This document shows positions 1-7,920 of a DNA stretch of 64,000 bases, one piece after another (position 1 is the first letter of the stretch; each line of letters begins with the position of its first letter). Position numbers and translations under genes: made by a program. The notes under the pieces are model-generated. The model had not been told where the DNA came from and did not search any database. It worked only from the letters and a program-made list of their open reading frames with translations. The DNA comes from Poriferisodalis sp965221945. Lineage in GTDB: Bacteria; Actinomycetota; Acidimicrobiia; Acidimicrobiales; Poriferisodalaceae. The stretch lies in contig NZ_OZ244925.1 in assembly GCF_965221945.1 (NCBI RefSeq), positions 2,356,001 to 2,420,000 of the forward strand, given 5' to 3'.

Positions 1-1679
1 GCGCTCGCCGAACGCGCCAGCGCGTCGGCCGCTCGCTCGGCACCCAGACGCATCAACAGGCGAAAGCCGGCTCGCAAACCCTCACGAATTGTCCAAGGCT
101 GCTCTCGACGTTCGGCATCGGTTGACAGCAGCCACCTCGCCGCCGACGTGACGAACTCGGAGATGCCTTCGGCGAATGCTGAGTCCGGATGCAGCGACAG
201 CAAGTATTCGGCGAGTACCAGGGTCGATCCTGTCACCGACGATCCCATGCTCGCCGCTTGCCCCGATGCGAACTGCGCCTGGGCTTGGCGGATCAGCAGA
301 TCCCGCACCGATTCGGGCGTACCCGACTCGACGAGTGCCAGCAGCTGCATCAGGTCATCGCCGGCGAACTGCGCGTCGGTGTATATCGAAGGCCACAGCA
401 TCGGCCCGACAACGCCGCGGCCGTCATCACATGGGGCAGTCGAGAGCAGCTGAGCAGCCCGGGCGGCCAGCACCGCATCGGCCAGCCGACCGCTGGGCAG
501 CTCCAGCCGGCAGCCTGCATCAACGCGCCGCCGCCAACCGTTGGCCACCCGGTCCAGCGACGGAACCGCGTCGAGCACGTCAGCTCCGAGCTGCGGGCTG
601 TCAGCACCGTCCCACTTGAGAGCCAGGCCTTTGCCGGGAACTGCCGCTCGCAGCGTCGCCCCGGCGACCAACGGGAAGATTGCTGCCGCGTTGGCCAATC
701 GCTGCGGACACTCCACCGAGATCGGCTCCCGCTCGTGCCCTGACGTCGATGGCGGATCGGCGGGGGTCGCGCCGCCGCGGATGCTGACGAGCATCGAACT
801 TGCTTGTTCTGTCGCGGCGGAACGGTCACGAGACTCGTTCAGCGCGGCTGCACAGTCCGTCCCGTGGCTGCCGACCACGACATCACCCGGTTCGCGATCA
901 AAGATCACCGACGTGAGTCCGAACCCTGGTCGACCGGTGTCATTGAGGCTCAGGACGCGCCCGTCGACGGCGATCTCATCGATCGCCCAGGCGTTTGACC
1001 ACTCCCAGATCTCGGCATCGATATGTTCGAATGCGCCCAAGTTGTACGGCCGGGCAGCCAGAGCGACAGCCACCGGTGCGGAGGTGCTGTTGGTGATCTC
1101 GACGACAAACACTTCGGGCACTGCGGGACTCTGGCCCACTGTGTCGCGCCCGCTGTGGCCAGCAGCACTGCGGCTCGCTCCATCACTGGGCACGATGGCC
1201 GCGCCCCTGGCGGCTGCAACCCGGTGAACGACATCGCCGTCGCCGACGCGTAGCACCGTCTCGACCACCGGCATCCCGTCCACCAAGCGCTGTCGCACCG
1301 CCGGGGCCCGCGACGGCAATACCCATTCCTCACCAGCGCGCACCCACCAGTCAAGTGACCAATTCGTCCACACCACCAACCCGCGGGGGTCGATCGCAGC
1401 GCGATCGAGCGTCTCGGGAAGCCCGATAGTCGTCCATGAGCGACCGTGCGTGTTGGCGAGCACGCTGGCCTCGACATGGTCGTCGCGGTTCCAGTAGCGG
1501 CAACGACTCGGTTCGGGTGCATGGGCCGGCGAGTTCGGATCGAGCTGACGTTCAGCCCACCACGGCCGAACCCATCCCTCCGGCGGCTCGGTCGGATTCG
1601 CGGGCCGGGCGTGCGGCGGAAGAGACGGCCGGCGGCGCCGGAACAGATGCGCAAACGGGCGCAAACCATCGCCGCTCAT
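1..1679 (-). CDS. Large uncharacterised protein, 3' end cut by window edge
   Basis: A continuous reading frame of about 559 codons runs leftward from an ATG at 1679 and leaves the window with no stop. I do not recognise the family. The first 60 residues are rich in Pro and Arg. Residues about 60-270 are rich in Trp and look like beta strands (for example RYWNRDDHVEAS, LVVWTNWSLDWWVR, VFVVEITNSTSAPVAV), like a carbohydrate-active or beta-sandwich region. The rest is mostly amphipathic helix (LMQLLALVESGTPESVRDLL), which could be a helical toroid such as glycoside hydrolases use; that is only inference. No signal peptide is visible. The opposite strand also has open frames here, but their composition is that of a mirror of this frame. 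The gene is divergent from the toxin-antitoxin pair to its right. Confidence 0.6.
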   Translation of the reverse strand, partial: MSGDGLRPFAHLFRRRRPSLPPHARPANPTEPPEGWVRPWWAERQLDPNSPAHAPEPSRCRYWNRDDHVEASVLANTHGRSWTTIGLPETLDRAAIDPRGLVVWTNWSLDWWVRAGEEWVLPSRAPAVRQRLVDGMPVVETVLRVGDGDVVHRVAAARGAAIVPSDGASRSAAGHSGRDTVGQSPAVPEVFVVEITNSTSAPVAVALAARPYNLGAFEHIDAEIWEWSNAWAIDEIAVDGRVLSLNDTGRPGFGLTSVIFDREPGDVVVGSHGTDCAAALNESRDRSAATEQASSMLVSIRGGATPADPPSTSGHEREPISVECPQRLANAAAIFPLVAGATLRAAVPGKGLALKWDGADSPQLGADVLDAVPSLDRVANGWRRRVDAGCRLELPSGRLADAVLAARAAQLLSTAPCDDGRGVVGPMLWPSIYTDAQFAGDDLMQLLALVESGTPESVRDLLIRQAQAQFASGQAASMGSSVTGSTLVLAEYLLSLHPDSAFAEGISEFVTSAARWLLSTDAERREQPWTIREGLRAGFRLLMRLGAERAADALARSAS

Positions 1680-1742
1680 ACGCCTGCCGATCCGCACCGC
1701 CCTGTCCTAGCAAACGCTGGCTCGTATTTCTCCCGACATTGA

Positions 1743-1764
1743 TGCTGTATGTTGTGCTGTATGT
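1743..1764 (+). promoter_or_regulatory. Leaderless promoter and direct repeat at the antitoxin start
   Basis: TGCTGTATGT occurs at 1743-1752 and again at 1755-1764, a 12-bp period that covers about one helical turn. Within it TATGTT (1748-1753) is a good -10 box 7 bases before the ATG at 1761, and there is no Shine-Dalgarno sequence, so the transcript is probably leaderless. RHH antitoxins commonly bind short repeats spaced by about one turn over their own promoter, so this is a plausible autoregulatory operator. Confidence 0.45.
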
Positions 1765-1982
1765 CAGCAACTCGCACGCAGGTATACCTCACCGAGCAAC
1801 AGCGTGAACGCATTGACGAACTCGCAAGCGTCGAAGGTGTCACCCTGGCCGAGGTTGTTCGGCGAGCACTCGACGCGTACCTGTCGTCATATTTCCCCGA
1901 TGCTGCTGAGAGCCTGGCGCGTACCTTCGGTGCAGTGAACGATATCGACGCCCCTACGCGAGATGAATGGCAGCGTGGCTGA
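1761..1982 (+). CDS. Ribbon-helix-helix antitoxin (CopG/VapB-like)
   Basis: This 73-residue protein has the pattern of a ribbon-helix-helix DNA-binding domain at residues about 4-45: a short strand (TRTQVYLTEQQ), then helix-turn-helix segments around LASVEGVTLAEVVRRALDAYL. The acidic tail (residues 46-73) would be the part that wraps the toxin. Its stop overlaps the start of the PIN toxin by 20 bases, the usual antitoxin-first arrangement. I chose ATG 1761 over an in-frame ATG at 1749 because residues before it (MLCC) do not fit the family and because a -10 box sits 7 bases upstream. The expected role is to neutralise the toxin and repress the operon. Confidence 0.8.
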   Translation: MSATRTQVYLTEQQRERIDELASVEGVTLAEVVRRALDAYLSSYFPDAAESLARTFGAVNDIDAPTRDEWQRG

Positions 1983-2322
1983 CCTGCTCATCGACACCGA
2001 CATTTTCATCGACCATCTGCGGGGTCACCGGTCGCTGGCACTCGGTAGTCACCGGCTCCACTACTCGGTCATCACACGCGCAGAGCTGTTCGCAGGCACG
2101 GCCGCAACGGCAATCGTGTCGGATCTTCTGGGGCCGCTACGTGAGCTGCCTGTGGACAGGACCATTGCCGAGCGCGCGGGTCGCATCCAACGAGAGTCCG
2201 ATGTGCGGCTGCCCGATGCGCTTATCGCGGCGACAGCCCTCGAGCATGGTCTGGGATTGGTGTCACGCAACCAATCGGACTTCGGTCGAGTCCGCGGGCT
2301 GCGGCTGCGCTCGAACCTCTGA
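1963..2322 (+). CDS. vapC: PIN-domain ribonuclease toxin (VapC family)
   Basis: A 119-residue protein of standard VapC length. The acidic PIN residues are visible: Asp in LLIDTDIFIDHL near the N-terminus, Glu in TRAELFAG, Asp in RLPDALIAATAL, and the C-terminal NQSDF motif. These bind the metal for RNA cleavage; VapC toxins cut tRNA or rRNA and are held inactive by the paired antitoxin. The gene overlaps the antitoxin by 20 bases, so translation is coupled. A GTG at 1975 is an alternative start and would remove four residues. The pair looks intact. Confidence 0.85.
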   Translation: MNGSVADLLIDTDIFIDHLRGHRSLALGSHRLHYSVITRAELFAGTAATAIVSDLLGPLRELPVDRTIAERAGRIQRESDVRLPDALIAATALEHGLGLVSRNQSDFGRVRGLRLRSNL

Positions 2323-2329
2323 GCAGCCA

Positions 2330-2335
2330 TACACT
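2330..2335 (+). promoter_or_regulatory. -10 box of cofC, leaderless
   Basis: TACACT ends 8 bases before the GTG start at 2344. No ribosome-binding site precedes the GTG and no clear -35 is seen, so cofC can be transcribed independently of vapC as a leaderless message. Confidence 0.5.
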
Positions 2336-2343
2336 CGCCGCGG

Positions 2344-2967
2344 GTGACTGCAACGAGCGTCACGCCGACCGTACTCATCCCCGTCAAGGGCTTCCGGCTT
2401 GCGAAGGGCCGCCTCGCTGAGCGTCTCAATGAGACCGAGCGCGACGAGCTGGCACGCAACATGGCCGCACAGGTCGTCAAGGCGGCCGGATCACTGCCCG
2501 TGCAGGTCGTCTGCGACAACGACGAGGTGGCCGATTGGGCCCGCAGCGTCGGTGCAGATGTGATGTGGGTCGAGGCCAAGGGCCTGAACCCTGCCCTCAT
2601 CGCTGCCGTCGCAGAACTTGAAACTTCCGAAGGCCGCAACCACGACAGCCCAGGTCATGTGCTCATCGCGCACGCCGACCTGCCCCATGCCGAGACACTC
2701 GCCGGGCTGGCAGAAGCCGGCACGGTCACGATCGTCCCGGACCGGCATCTCGACGGCACCAACGTGATGGCGCTCCCGCTGGGGACTGGTTTCGAATTCC
2801 ACTACGGGCCTGGCTCGTTCAACGCCCACTGCGACGAGGCTCTGGACCGCGGCCTCGACCTGCGCGTGCGCCGCGTTGCCGCGCTCGAATTCGACATCGA
2901 CACGCCCGACGACTTCGACGCCGCCGGCCTCTCGGTGCCAACAACTGCCGATGCCCCCTCAAGCTGA
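2344..2967 (+). CDS. cofC: 2-phospho-L-lactate / phosphoenolpyruvate guanylyltransferase
   Basis: A 207-residue CofC/FbiD-type nucleotidyltransferase. The N-terminal LIPVKGFRLAKGRLA carries the conserved VPVK...K.RL motif that binds GTP. Further family features are the HADLPHAE stretch, the DGTNVMALP motif and a C-terminal DIDTPDD. The enzyme makes the GPP-lactate or GPP-enolpyruvate precursor of coenzyme F420 in the cytoplasm, which implies that the cell makes F420. The GTG start follows a -10 box. The last 17 bases overlap the LmbE-type gene, so the two are probably co-translated. No other F420 gene is in the window. Confidence 0.85.
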   Translation: MTATSVTPTVLIPVKGFRLAKGRLAERLNETERDELARNMAAQVVKAAGSLPVQVVCDNDEVADWARSVGADVMWVEAKGLNPALIAAVAELETSEGRNHDSPGHVLIAHADLPHAETLAGLAEAGTVTIVPDRHLDGTNVMALPLGTGFEFHYGPGSFNAHCDEALDRGLDLRVRRVAALEFDIDTPDDFDAAGLSVPTTADAPSS

Positions 2968-3709
2968 GTTCGCCGAGTCCGGGTTCTCTGTGGACCTGCC
3001 GGTGCCCAACTCGGCGCTCGTCATCGCTGCGCACCCCGACGACGCCGAGTTCGACTGCGGCGCAACGCTGGCCAAGTGGGCTGCCGCCGGCACCATCGTG
3101 CATCACTTCATCTGCACTGATGGCTCCAAGGGCACCTGGGACACCGATTGCGACCAAGCCGAGCTAGTCCAGACCCGCCAAGGCGAACAGCGCGCCGCCG
3201 CTGCGGCTCTGGGCGCGAGGGGCGAGGTGCGCTTCGGCGGCCACATCGACGGCGAGCTGGACAGCGGTCTCTCCTCCCGGGCCCAGGTCGCCCAAGTCAT
3301 CCGCGAGCTGCGGCCCGCTGTTGTGCTGGGGCATGACCCGTGGAAGCGCTACCGGCTGCATCCCGATCATCGGCATGCCGGGCTGCTGGCGGTCGAAGGC
3401 GTGGTTGCCGCACGCGACCCGTTCTTCTTCCCCGAGCAGGGCCTGCCGCCGCATCGCCCCGACGAGCTGCTGCTATTCGAAGCCGACGCGTCCGACCACG
3501 CCGAGAACGCCGAGGGCTGGACGGCCGCCAAGACCGCCGCTCTGCTGTGCCATCGCAGCCAATTCGTGACCACCCACGACATCACCGATCCAGACGACGC
3601 CGCCCAGGTGCAGCGCTTCGCCGACTGGGTGGACGCTGTGGCGGTGGCCAGCGGCCAGCCTGCCGGACTCGCCTACGCCGAGCTCTTCAAGCGAATCAAG
3701 GACTTGTAG
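2951..3709 (+). CDS. LmbE-type N-acetylglucosaminide deacetylase (PIG-L family)
   Basis: A 252-residue protein with the zinc-binding motif AHPDDAEFDCGA at residues about 25-36 and the third ligand region HPDHRHAG further on, as in MshB, LmbE and BshB. Members remove acetyl groups from GlcNAc-type conjugates such as thiol precursors or glycolipids; the substrate here cannot be told from sequence. I chose ATG 2951, which overlaps the end of cofC by 17 bases; longer starts would run back through cofC in another frame. The coupling with cofC suggests joint expression but not a shared pathway. The gene is convergent with the methyltransferase, 20 bases away. Confidence 0.8.
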   Translation: MPPQAEFAESGFSVDLPVPNSALVIAAHPDDAEFDCGATLAKWAAAGTIVHHFICTDGSKGTWDTDCDQAELVQTRQGEQRAAAAALGARGEVRFGGHIDGELDSGLSSRAQVAQVIRELRPAVVLGHDPWKRYRLHPDHRHAGLLAVEGVVAARDPFFFPEQGLPPHRPDELLLFEADASDHAENAEGWTAAKTAALLCHRSQFVTTHDITDPDDAAQVQRFADWVDAVAVASGQPAGLAYAELFKRIKDL

Positions 3710-3729
3710 CGCTCGGCGTCGCGATGTCG

Positions 3730-5304
3730 CTAGAGCGCGGCGTCGATCTCGGCCTTGTCCCAATAGCCGGTTTGCGGCGCCACAGCGCCAAGGGCATAGC
3801 CCGCCAACCGTGCAGCAGCCTCGTCGCTGAACAGCTCGATGACATCGAACACGGCGGAGGGCCCCAGCCTGTGCAACGCCCGGTCTCCCTCGCTCCCCGG
3901 ACGGGGCAGGTGCGGGGTCAGCAGGAGCAGCTTCGCGTCGGGATCAGCTGCAGCGAGCACTGACGCCCGACCGAGCGCCTTCCACAACGTGTCGGCCCGC
4001 AACAGACCTGGCCGCACGGTCGTGAATGCGCCTGCTATATCGATCCACCACTCGCCTCCCGCTTGGTCAGCGAGCAGGAAGCTGAACTGCACTCCGCCGC
4101 CACGTACCTTGGCCGGGCTGCGCAGTATCTCGAAACCGAAGCCCTCCAAGAGCTCCGCGGCGATGTCGTGCGCCTTGCGACCAGCTTCGACGGCGTGCCG
4201 CACGAAACTGTCCGCGCTCATCGAATCCGCAATCGCGCCTGCCACCGCTTCCGACTCATCGGCGGATTCAAGCGCGCTGAACAACGCCGGCTGCTGTGTG
4301 GGCCGTTGGCGCTGCCTCCACGCGACGTGAGCACTGGCGACCCGGGAGCGCGCCAATTTCACGTAGTCGGGATCGAGGTCGTAGCCGACGGCCCTCCGAC
4401 CGCACAGCAAGCTGGCCACCAACGTGGTGCCCGAGCCCATGAACGGGTCCAGTACGAGGTCGTCCTCGTAGGTGTACAGGTCGATCAGGCGACGTGGCAG
4501 TTCCAGCGGGAACGGGGCGGGGTGTTGCACCCGCTGGGCGCTCTCGGGCCCCATGTCCCACACGTCGAGCGTGGCCTCCATGAATTCGTCCGTGGACAGG
4601 CTGCTGCGGTAAGGCAGTCCTTCGGCTTCACGCCGGGACGCCGACCGCGCTCGATCGAAGCGCCCCTTGCTCGCCACGATGATGCGCTCGGTGGTGTCAC
4701 GCAGCGTCGGATTGGACGGGCTGCGAAACGACCCCCACGCACACGACCCGCTCGACCCCTTGCTCTTCTGCCACACGATCTCGCCGCGCAGCAGCAGGCC
4801 CAGCTCTTCGAAGATGCGCGCCACATCCCCCGACAGGCTGCGATACGGCTTGCGGCCGAGATTCGCCACGTTCACCGCGATTCGCCCGCCCGGCTCGAGC
4901 ACCCGGACACATTCGGCGAACACGTCTCGCAGCATGCCCAAGTAGTCGAAATAGCTCGTCGGAATCCGGTCGTCAGACCCAGCAGCCAGCGCGTCCTCGT
5001 ACGCCTTGCCAACGAAATACGGCGGTGAGGTGACTACCAATGCCACGCTGGCGTTCGGCAGCGCAGTCATCTGTCGGGCGTCGCGGCAGATGCAGCCGTC
5101 ACCCAGACGCTCGGTCAGGTCAGTGTCGAACTCGGGTCCCCGCGCAACCGAGTCGTCATCGCAGAGATTCGGTGGGGTGAAGCGGGCGTAGAACGCTGAG
5201 GCGTCGTGCCCCTCGCGCCGGGAGGCACCAAATCGCGACGTGGCCGTCCGGCGAGCGGACGGCGTGACAAGGCGCGTTCCGCCCAATGTCTCCCGGGGAG
5301 CCAT
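3730..5304 (-). CDS. Beta-class DNA methyltransferase with extra C-terminal domain
   Basis: A 524-residue protein. Residues about 65-330 form an amino-methyltransferase of the beta class: the catalytic TSPPY motif at 92-96 comes before the SAM-binding motif DPFMGSGTT at 286-294. TSPPY predicts N4-cytosine or N6-adenine methylation of a specific DNA site. Residues about 365-524 are an extra domain with EWWIDIAGAF (418-427) followed by RPGLLRADTLWKALG (431-445), which resembles a degenerate PD-(D/E)XK nuclease core. Whether it cuts or only binds DNA is open. There is no separate restriction gene beside it. The start is supported by a -10 box seven bases upstream and no Shine-Dalgarno sequence. 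Confidence 0.85.
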   Translation of the reverse strand: MAPRETLGGTRLVTPSARRTATSRFGASRREGHDASAFYARFTPPNLCDDDSVARGPEFDTDLTERLGDGCICRDARQMTALPNASVALVVTSPPYFVGKAYEDALAAGSDDRIPTSYFDYLGMLRDVFAECVRVLEPGGRIAVNVANLGRKPYRSLSGDVARIFEELGLLLRGEIVWQKSKGSSGSCAWGSFRSPSNPTLRDTTERIIVASKGRFDRARSASRREAEGLPYRSSLSTDEFMEATLDVWDMGPESAQRVQHPAPFPLELPRRLIDLYTYEDDLVLDPFMGSGTTLVASLLCGRRAVGYDLDPDYVKLARSRVASAHVAWRQRQRPTQQPALFSALESADESEAVAGAIADSMSADSFVRHAVEAGRKAHDIAAELLEGFGFEILRSPAKVRGGGVQFSFLLADQAGGEWWIDIAGAFTTVRPGLLRADTLWKALGRASVLAAADPDAKLLLLTPHLPRPGSEGDRALHRLGPSAVFDVIELFSDEAAARLAGYALGAVAPQTGYWDKAEIDAAL

Positions 5305-5311
5305 TTGTCAC

Positions 5312-5317
5312 AGAGTA
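5312..5317 (-). promoter_or_regulatory. -10 box of the methyltransferase, leaderless
   Basis: On the minus strand TACTCT lies 7 bases before the ATG at 5304. The 55-base gap to the upstream alaX gene therefore holds a promoter of its own. Confidence 0.5.
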
Positions 5318-5359
5318 CCAAATTGGAACAAACGCGCGCATCGGGGTGACCGCGCCGGT

Positions 5360-6103
5360 TCAAGCGTCGTGCAGCACCATCCGCACGCGCTTGTTGCCCT
5401 TGCCCTTCGACTCGGTCTTGGTGATCTCGAAACGGCCGACCGCCCCGGTGGACGCCACGTGCGTGCCGCCGTCGGCCTGCCGATCCAGCCCGACGATGTC
5501 CACCACCCGGATATTGGTGACCGAGGGAGGGATCAGGTTCACCTTCGTGCGGATCAGTTCGGGATCGGCGAGCGCCGCACCACGGTCCAGGAAGCTCACC
5601 TCGATCGGACGATCCGCAGCGATCTCCGAATTGACCAACTCGGTGACGCGCACAGCGAAGCCCTCCGGCAGCGGGCCGAATTCGAAATCCATGCGCGCCG
5701 AGAGCGGCTCCATGTTCCCGCCGGTCACCAGCACGCCCCACTCGTTCCAGATGACGCCGCACAGAATGTGCAGCGCTGTGTGGGTACGCATCAGCTGCAG
5801 CCGCCGGCCCCAATCGATCGAGCCTGCGACCGCCGTTCCCACCGATGGCGGCTCCCGATCTACCCAGTGCCAAATGAGGTCGCCTTCCTTGCGCACGTTC
5901 AGCACTTGCCACTCGTTGCCGCTCCCGTCGGCGAGCGTGCCCGTGTCATGGGGCTGGCCGCCTCCGGTCGCATAGAAGACAGTCCGGTCGAGCGCGACCG
6001 CGTCGTCCCGCACTGCGACGATGGTTGCTTGGGCGCTCGTCTGGAAGGCGTCGCGCAGATAGATCTGGTCGGTCTGGGAGTCAGCGTTCTCATCGGTCGA
6101 CAT
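5360..6103 (-). CDS. alaX: Alanyl-tRNA editing protein (AlaX family)
   Basis: A 247-residue freestanding homologue of the AlaRS editing domain, which hydrolyses mischarged Ser- or Gly-tRNA(Ala). It has the N-terminal glycine motif TGGGQP (46-51), the zinc motif HTALH (His108 and His112), and the C-terminal DGGTHVAST (211-219). In most AlaX proteins that last motif reads CGGTHV; here Asp211 replaces the Cys ligand while His215 is kept. I chose ATG 6103 because it begins the conserved region and has a -10 box 8 bases upstream. A start further up would cross the divergent EEP promoter. It is transcribed away from the EEP gene, 42 bases distant. Confidence 0.85.
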   Translation of the reverse strand: MSTDENADSQTDQIYLRDAFQTSAQATIVAVRDDAVALDRTVFYATGGGQPHDTGTLADGSGNEWQVLNVRKEGDLIWHWVDREPPSVGTAVAGSIDWGRRLQLMRTHTALHILCGVIWNEWGVLVTGGNMEPLSARMDFEFGPLPEGFAVRVTELVNSEIAADRPIEVSFLDRGAALADPELIRTKVNLIPPSVTNIRVVDIVGLDRQADGGTHVASTGAVGRFEITKTESKGKGNKRVRMVLHDA

Positions 6104-6111
6104 GGCCGCCG

Positions 6112-6138
6112 ACGATAGGGGACTCGTCGAATTACCGT
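6112..6138. promoter_or_regulatory. Divergent leaderless promoters between alaX and the EEP gene
   Basis: In a 42-base gap two -10 boxes face outward. TATCGT on the minus strand (6117-6112) lies 8 bases before the alaX ATG. TACCGT on the plus strand (6133-6138) lies 7 bases before the GTG at 6146. Neither gene has a Shine-Dalgarno sequence. Confidence 0.5.
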
Positions 6139-6145
6139 TGCGCCC

Positions 6146-6931
6146 GTGCGAGTGGCGACGTGGAACCTGTGGTGGCGCTTCGGGGACGACTGGAAGGCTC
6201 GACACGACGCGATCGCTGCCACCCTCGCAGAGGTCGATCCCGACATCGTCTGCTGCCAGGAGATCTGGGCGGAACGAGACGGCACCGACCAGTCGGCGAT
6301 CTTGGCGGATCGGCTTGGCATGTACGTTGCGCACCATCCACGGTTCGGTCGCAGTGGCGAATCGTTCGGCAACGCCATCTTGAGCCGCTCACCGATCGTC
6401 AGCTCCGAGGTGCATTCGCTCGCCGTCGACAACCAATCGGGCCACCGCAGTGCGGTAGTGGCACGCATCGCCCGTGGTGACGGCGAGATGACTGTCATCT
6501 GCACGCACCTCGAGCACCGCTTCCACCTCAGCGAGATCCGGCAGGGACAGGTGGCCACGCTGTGCGAGCTGGCGGCGCCTCATCACGATCCCGCAGGCTT
6601 CCCTGTGGTCATGGCCGGCGACTTCAACGCGGTGCCCACGTCCGACGAGATCCGCCTGCTCACCGGCGAGCGTCCCCCGCCAGTGCCTGAGCTAGTCTTC
6701 AGCGACGCGTGGTCACAGGCGGGCGACGGTCCAGGCCACACCTGGAGTGGCCAGAATCCGTACCTGTCGCAGGCCATGTGGCCGAACCGGCGCATCGACT
6801 ACGTGTTCGTGGCGACGCCCCGACCGATCCCCCAAGGCAACATTTCGGCCATCCAGCTCATCGGCACCGAGCCGGTCGACGGCGTGGTGCCGTCGGACCA
6901 CTACGGGCTGGCGGTCGATCTCATCGACTGA
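6146..6931 (+). CDS. Endonuclease/exonuclease/phosphatase (EEP) family hydrolase
   Basis: A 261-residue protein covering the whole EEP fold. Seen motifs are ATWNLWW at the N-terminus, CCQEIW with the metal-binding Glu, THLEHRF, the catalytic GDFNAVPT, RIDYVF, and the C-terminal SDHYGL with the catalytic Asp-His. The family includes AP endonucleases, sphingomyelinases and inositol phosphatases; the sequence does not say which substrate is used, and no signal peptide is present, so a cytoplasmic role is likely. The GTG start sits 7 bases after a TACCGT box. It is convergent with pafC with only 14 bases between. Confidence 0.8.
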   Translation: MRVATWNLWWRFGDDWKARHDAIAATLAEVDPDIVCCQEIWAERDGTDQSAILADRLGMYVAHHPRFGRSGESFGNAILSRSPIVSSEVHSLAVDNQSGHRSAVVARIARGDGEMTVICTHLEHRFHLSEIRQGQVATLCELAAPHHDPAGFPVVMAGDFNAVPTSDEIRLLTGERPPPVPELVFSDAWSQAGDGPGHTWSGQNPYLSQAMWPNRRIDYVFVATPRPIPQGNISAIQLIGTEPVDGVVPSDHYGLAVDLID

Positions 6932-6945
6932 ACCCCGCCGGGCCG

Positions 6946-7920
6946 CTAGGTCTCGTAGAGCTCCAAGATCGCGGCAGCACCTGTGCGTCCCGCTTCGGCC
7001 AGCTCGGGCGGCAGCTCTGCTGCGTTGACGACGTGCGTCTCGGACCCGAGGCGCACGAGCATCTGGCTGAGCACCCACGGGCTGCGGATCGCGTAGGTGA
7101 CAACGCACCGATCCCCGTCGTCGGTCACCTCACGAGACGGGTAGGCCTCCACACGCCACAGGTCGATGCGGGGAATCGACATCACGACGTCGGTGGTCTC
7201 GTCGGACTCGGCGGGTGCGATGTCCGCGACCTCCCCCGTTTCGGGGGAGCGGCCGTGCCGCACGCCCGTGTCGGCACACTCGTCGATCCGGTCGATGCGG
7301 AAGGAGCGCAGGTCGGTGCGCAAATGGCACCAGCCCCGCAGGTACCAGTGGCCGTCGTGCAGCGAGACCGTCAGCGGGTCGACCCGGCGCTCGGTGAGGG
7401 CGTCGGTGTTGGGCGTGTAGTACTCGATGCTGACCGTGGTCCCCGTGCGCAGCGCTTCCCGCAGGATCGCCAGGTGGCGCGGCACGGGCAGTTCCACCGA
7501 CACCCGCACTCGCTCGCCGTAGGAAGCGCGCAGCTTGTCGAGCGCGGTCGCGAGGGCTCCCAAGCGGTCAGCACCGCGCAGCGCCAGCGCCGACTGGCCG
7601 GCCACCAAGATGCCGAACGCCTGCGGCACCGACAGGTTGAGCGGCCGGTCCAGCATGGCTCCAGGCTCGACATGCACCCAGGCCTCGCCTGCGTCGCCAT
7701 TGTCGGCGTCGTCGCCGAAGACGACCACGCCGAGGTTCTGATAGACGCCAGCGCCCGCGACCTCGTAACACATGGCCGCCAGCAGCAGGTCGTACACCGC
7801 GCTCGGCCCCATATCGAAGCGCTGAGCAATGTCGCCCACGGTGGCGCCACCGCGCTCCACCACCCATGGAACGATGGCCAGCAGCCGCTCAATCTTCGCC
7901 GAGGTGCTCGGGCCCCTCAC
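6946..7920 (-). CDS. pafC: WYL-domain transcriptional regulator PafC
   Basis: A 324-residue protein with an N-terminal winged-helix region (about 1-65, with IERLLAIVPWVVERGGATVGD) and a WYL domain in the middle (IEYYTPNTDALTERRVDPL, then WYLRGWCHLRTDLRSFRIDRI). It pairs with PafB; in mycobacteria the PafBC heterodimer activates the LexA-independent DNA damage response. The GTG start at 7920 overlaps the pafB stop as GTGA, so the two are translationally coupled and 1:1 production is expected. Unlike in mycobacteria, no proteasome or Pup genes are next to it in this window. Confidence 0.85.
   Translation of the reverse strand: MRGPSTSAKIERLLAIVPWVVERGGATVGDIAQRFDMGPSAVYDLLLAAMCYEVAGAGVYQNLGVVVFGDDADNGDAGEAWVHVEPGAMLDRPLNLSVPQAFGILVAGQSALALRGADRLGALATALDKLRASYGERVRVSVELPVPRHLAILREALRTGTTVSIEYYTPNTDALTERRVDPLTVSLHDGHWYLRGWCHLRTDLRSFRIDRIDECADTGVRHGRSPETGEVADIAPAESDETTDVVMSIPRIDLWRVEAYPSREVTDDGDRCVVTYAIRSPWVLSQMLVRLGSETHVVNAAELPPELAEAGRTGAAAILELYET

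Noticed and set aside
176..1227. Plus-strand open frames over the left-edge gene
   Set aside because: They mirror the minus-strand frame, which is longer, has protein-like composition and is open to the window edge.
6104..6337. Longer N-terminus for AlaX
   Set aside because: The added residues are not conserved and would overlap the divergent EEP gene and its promoter.
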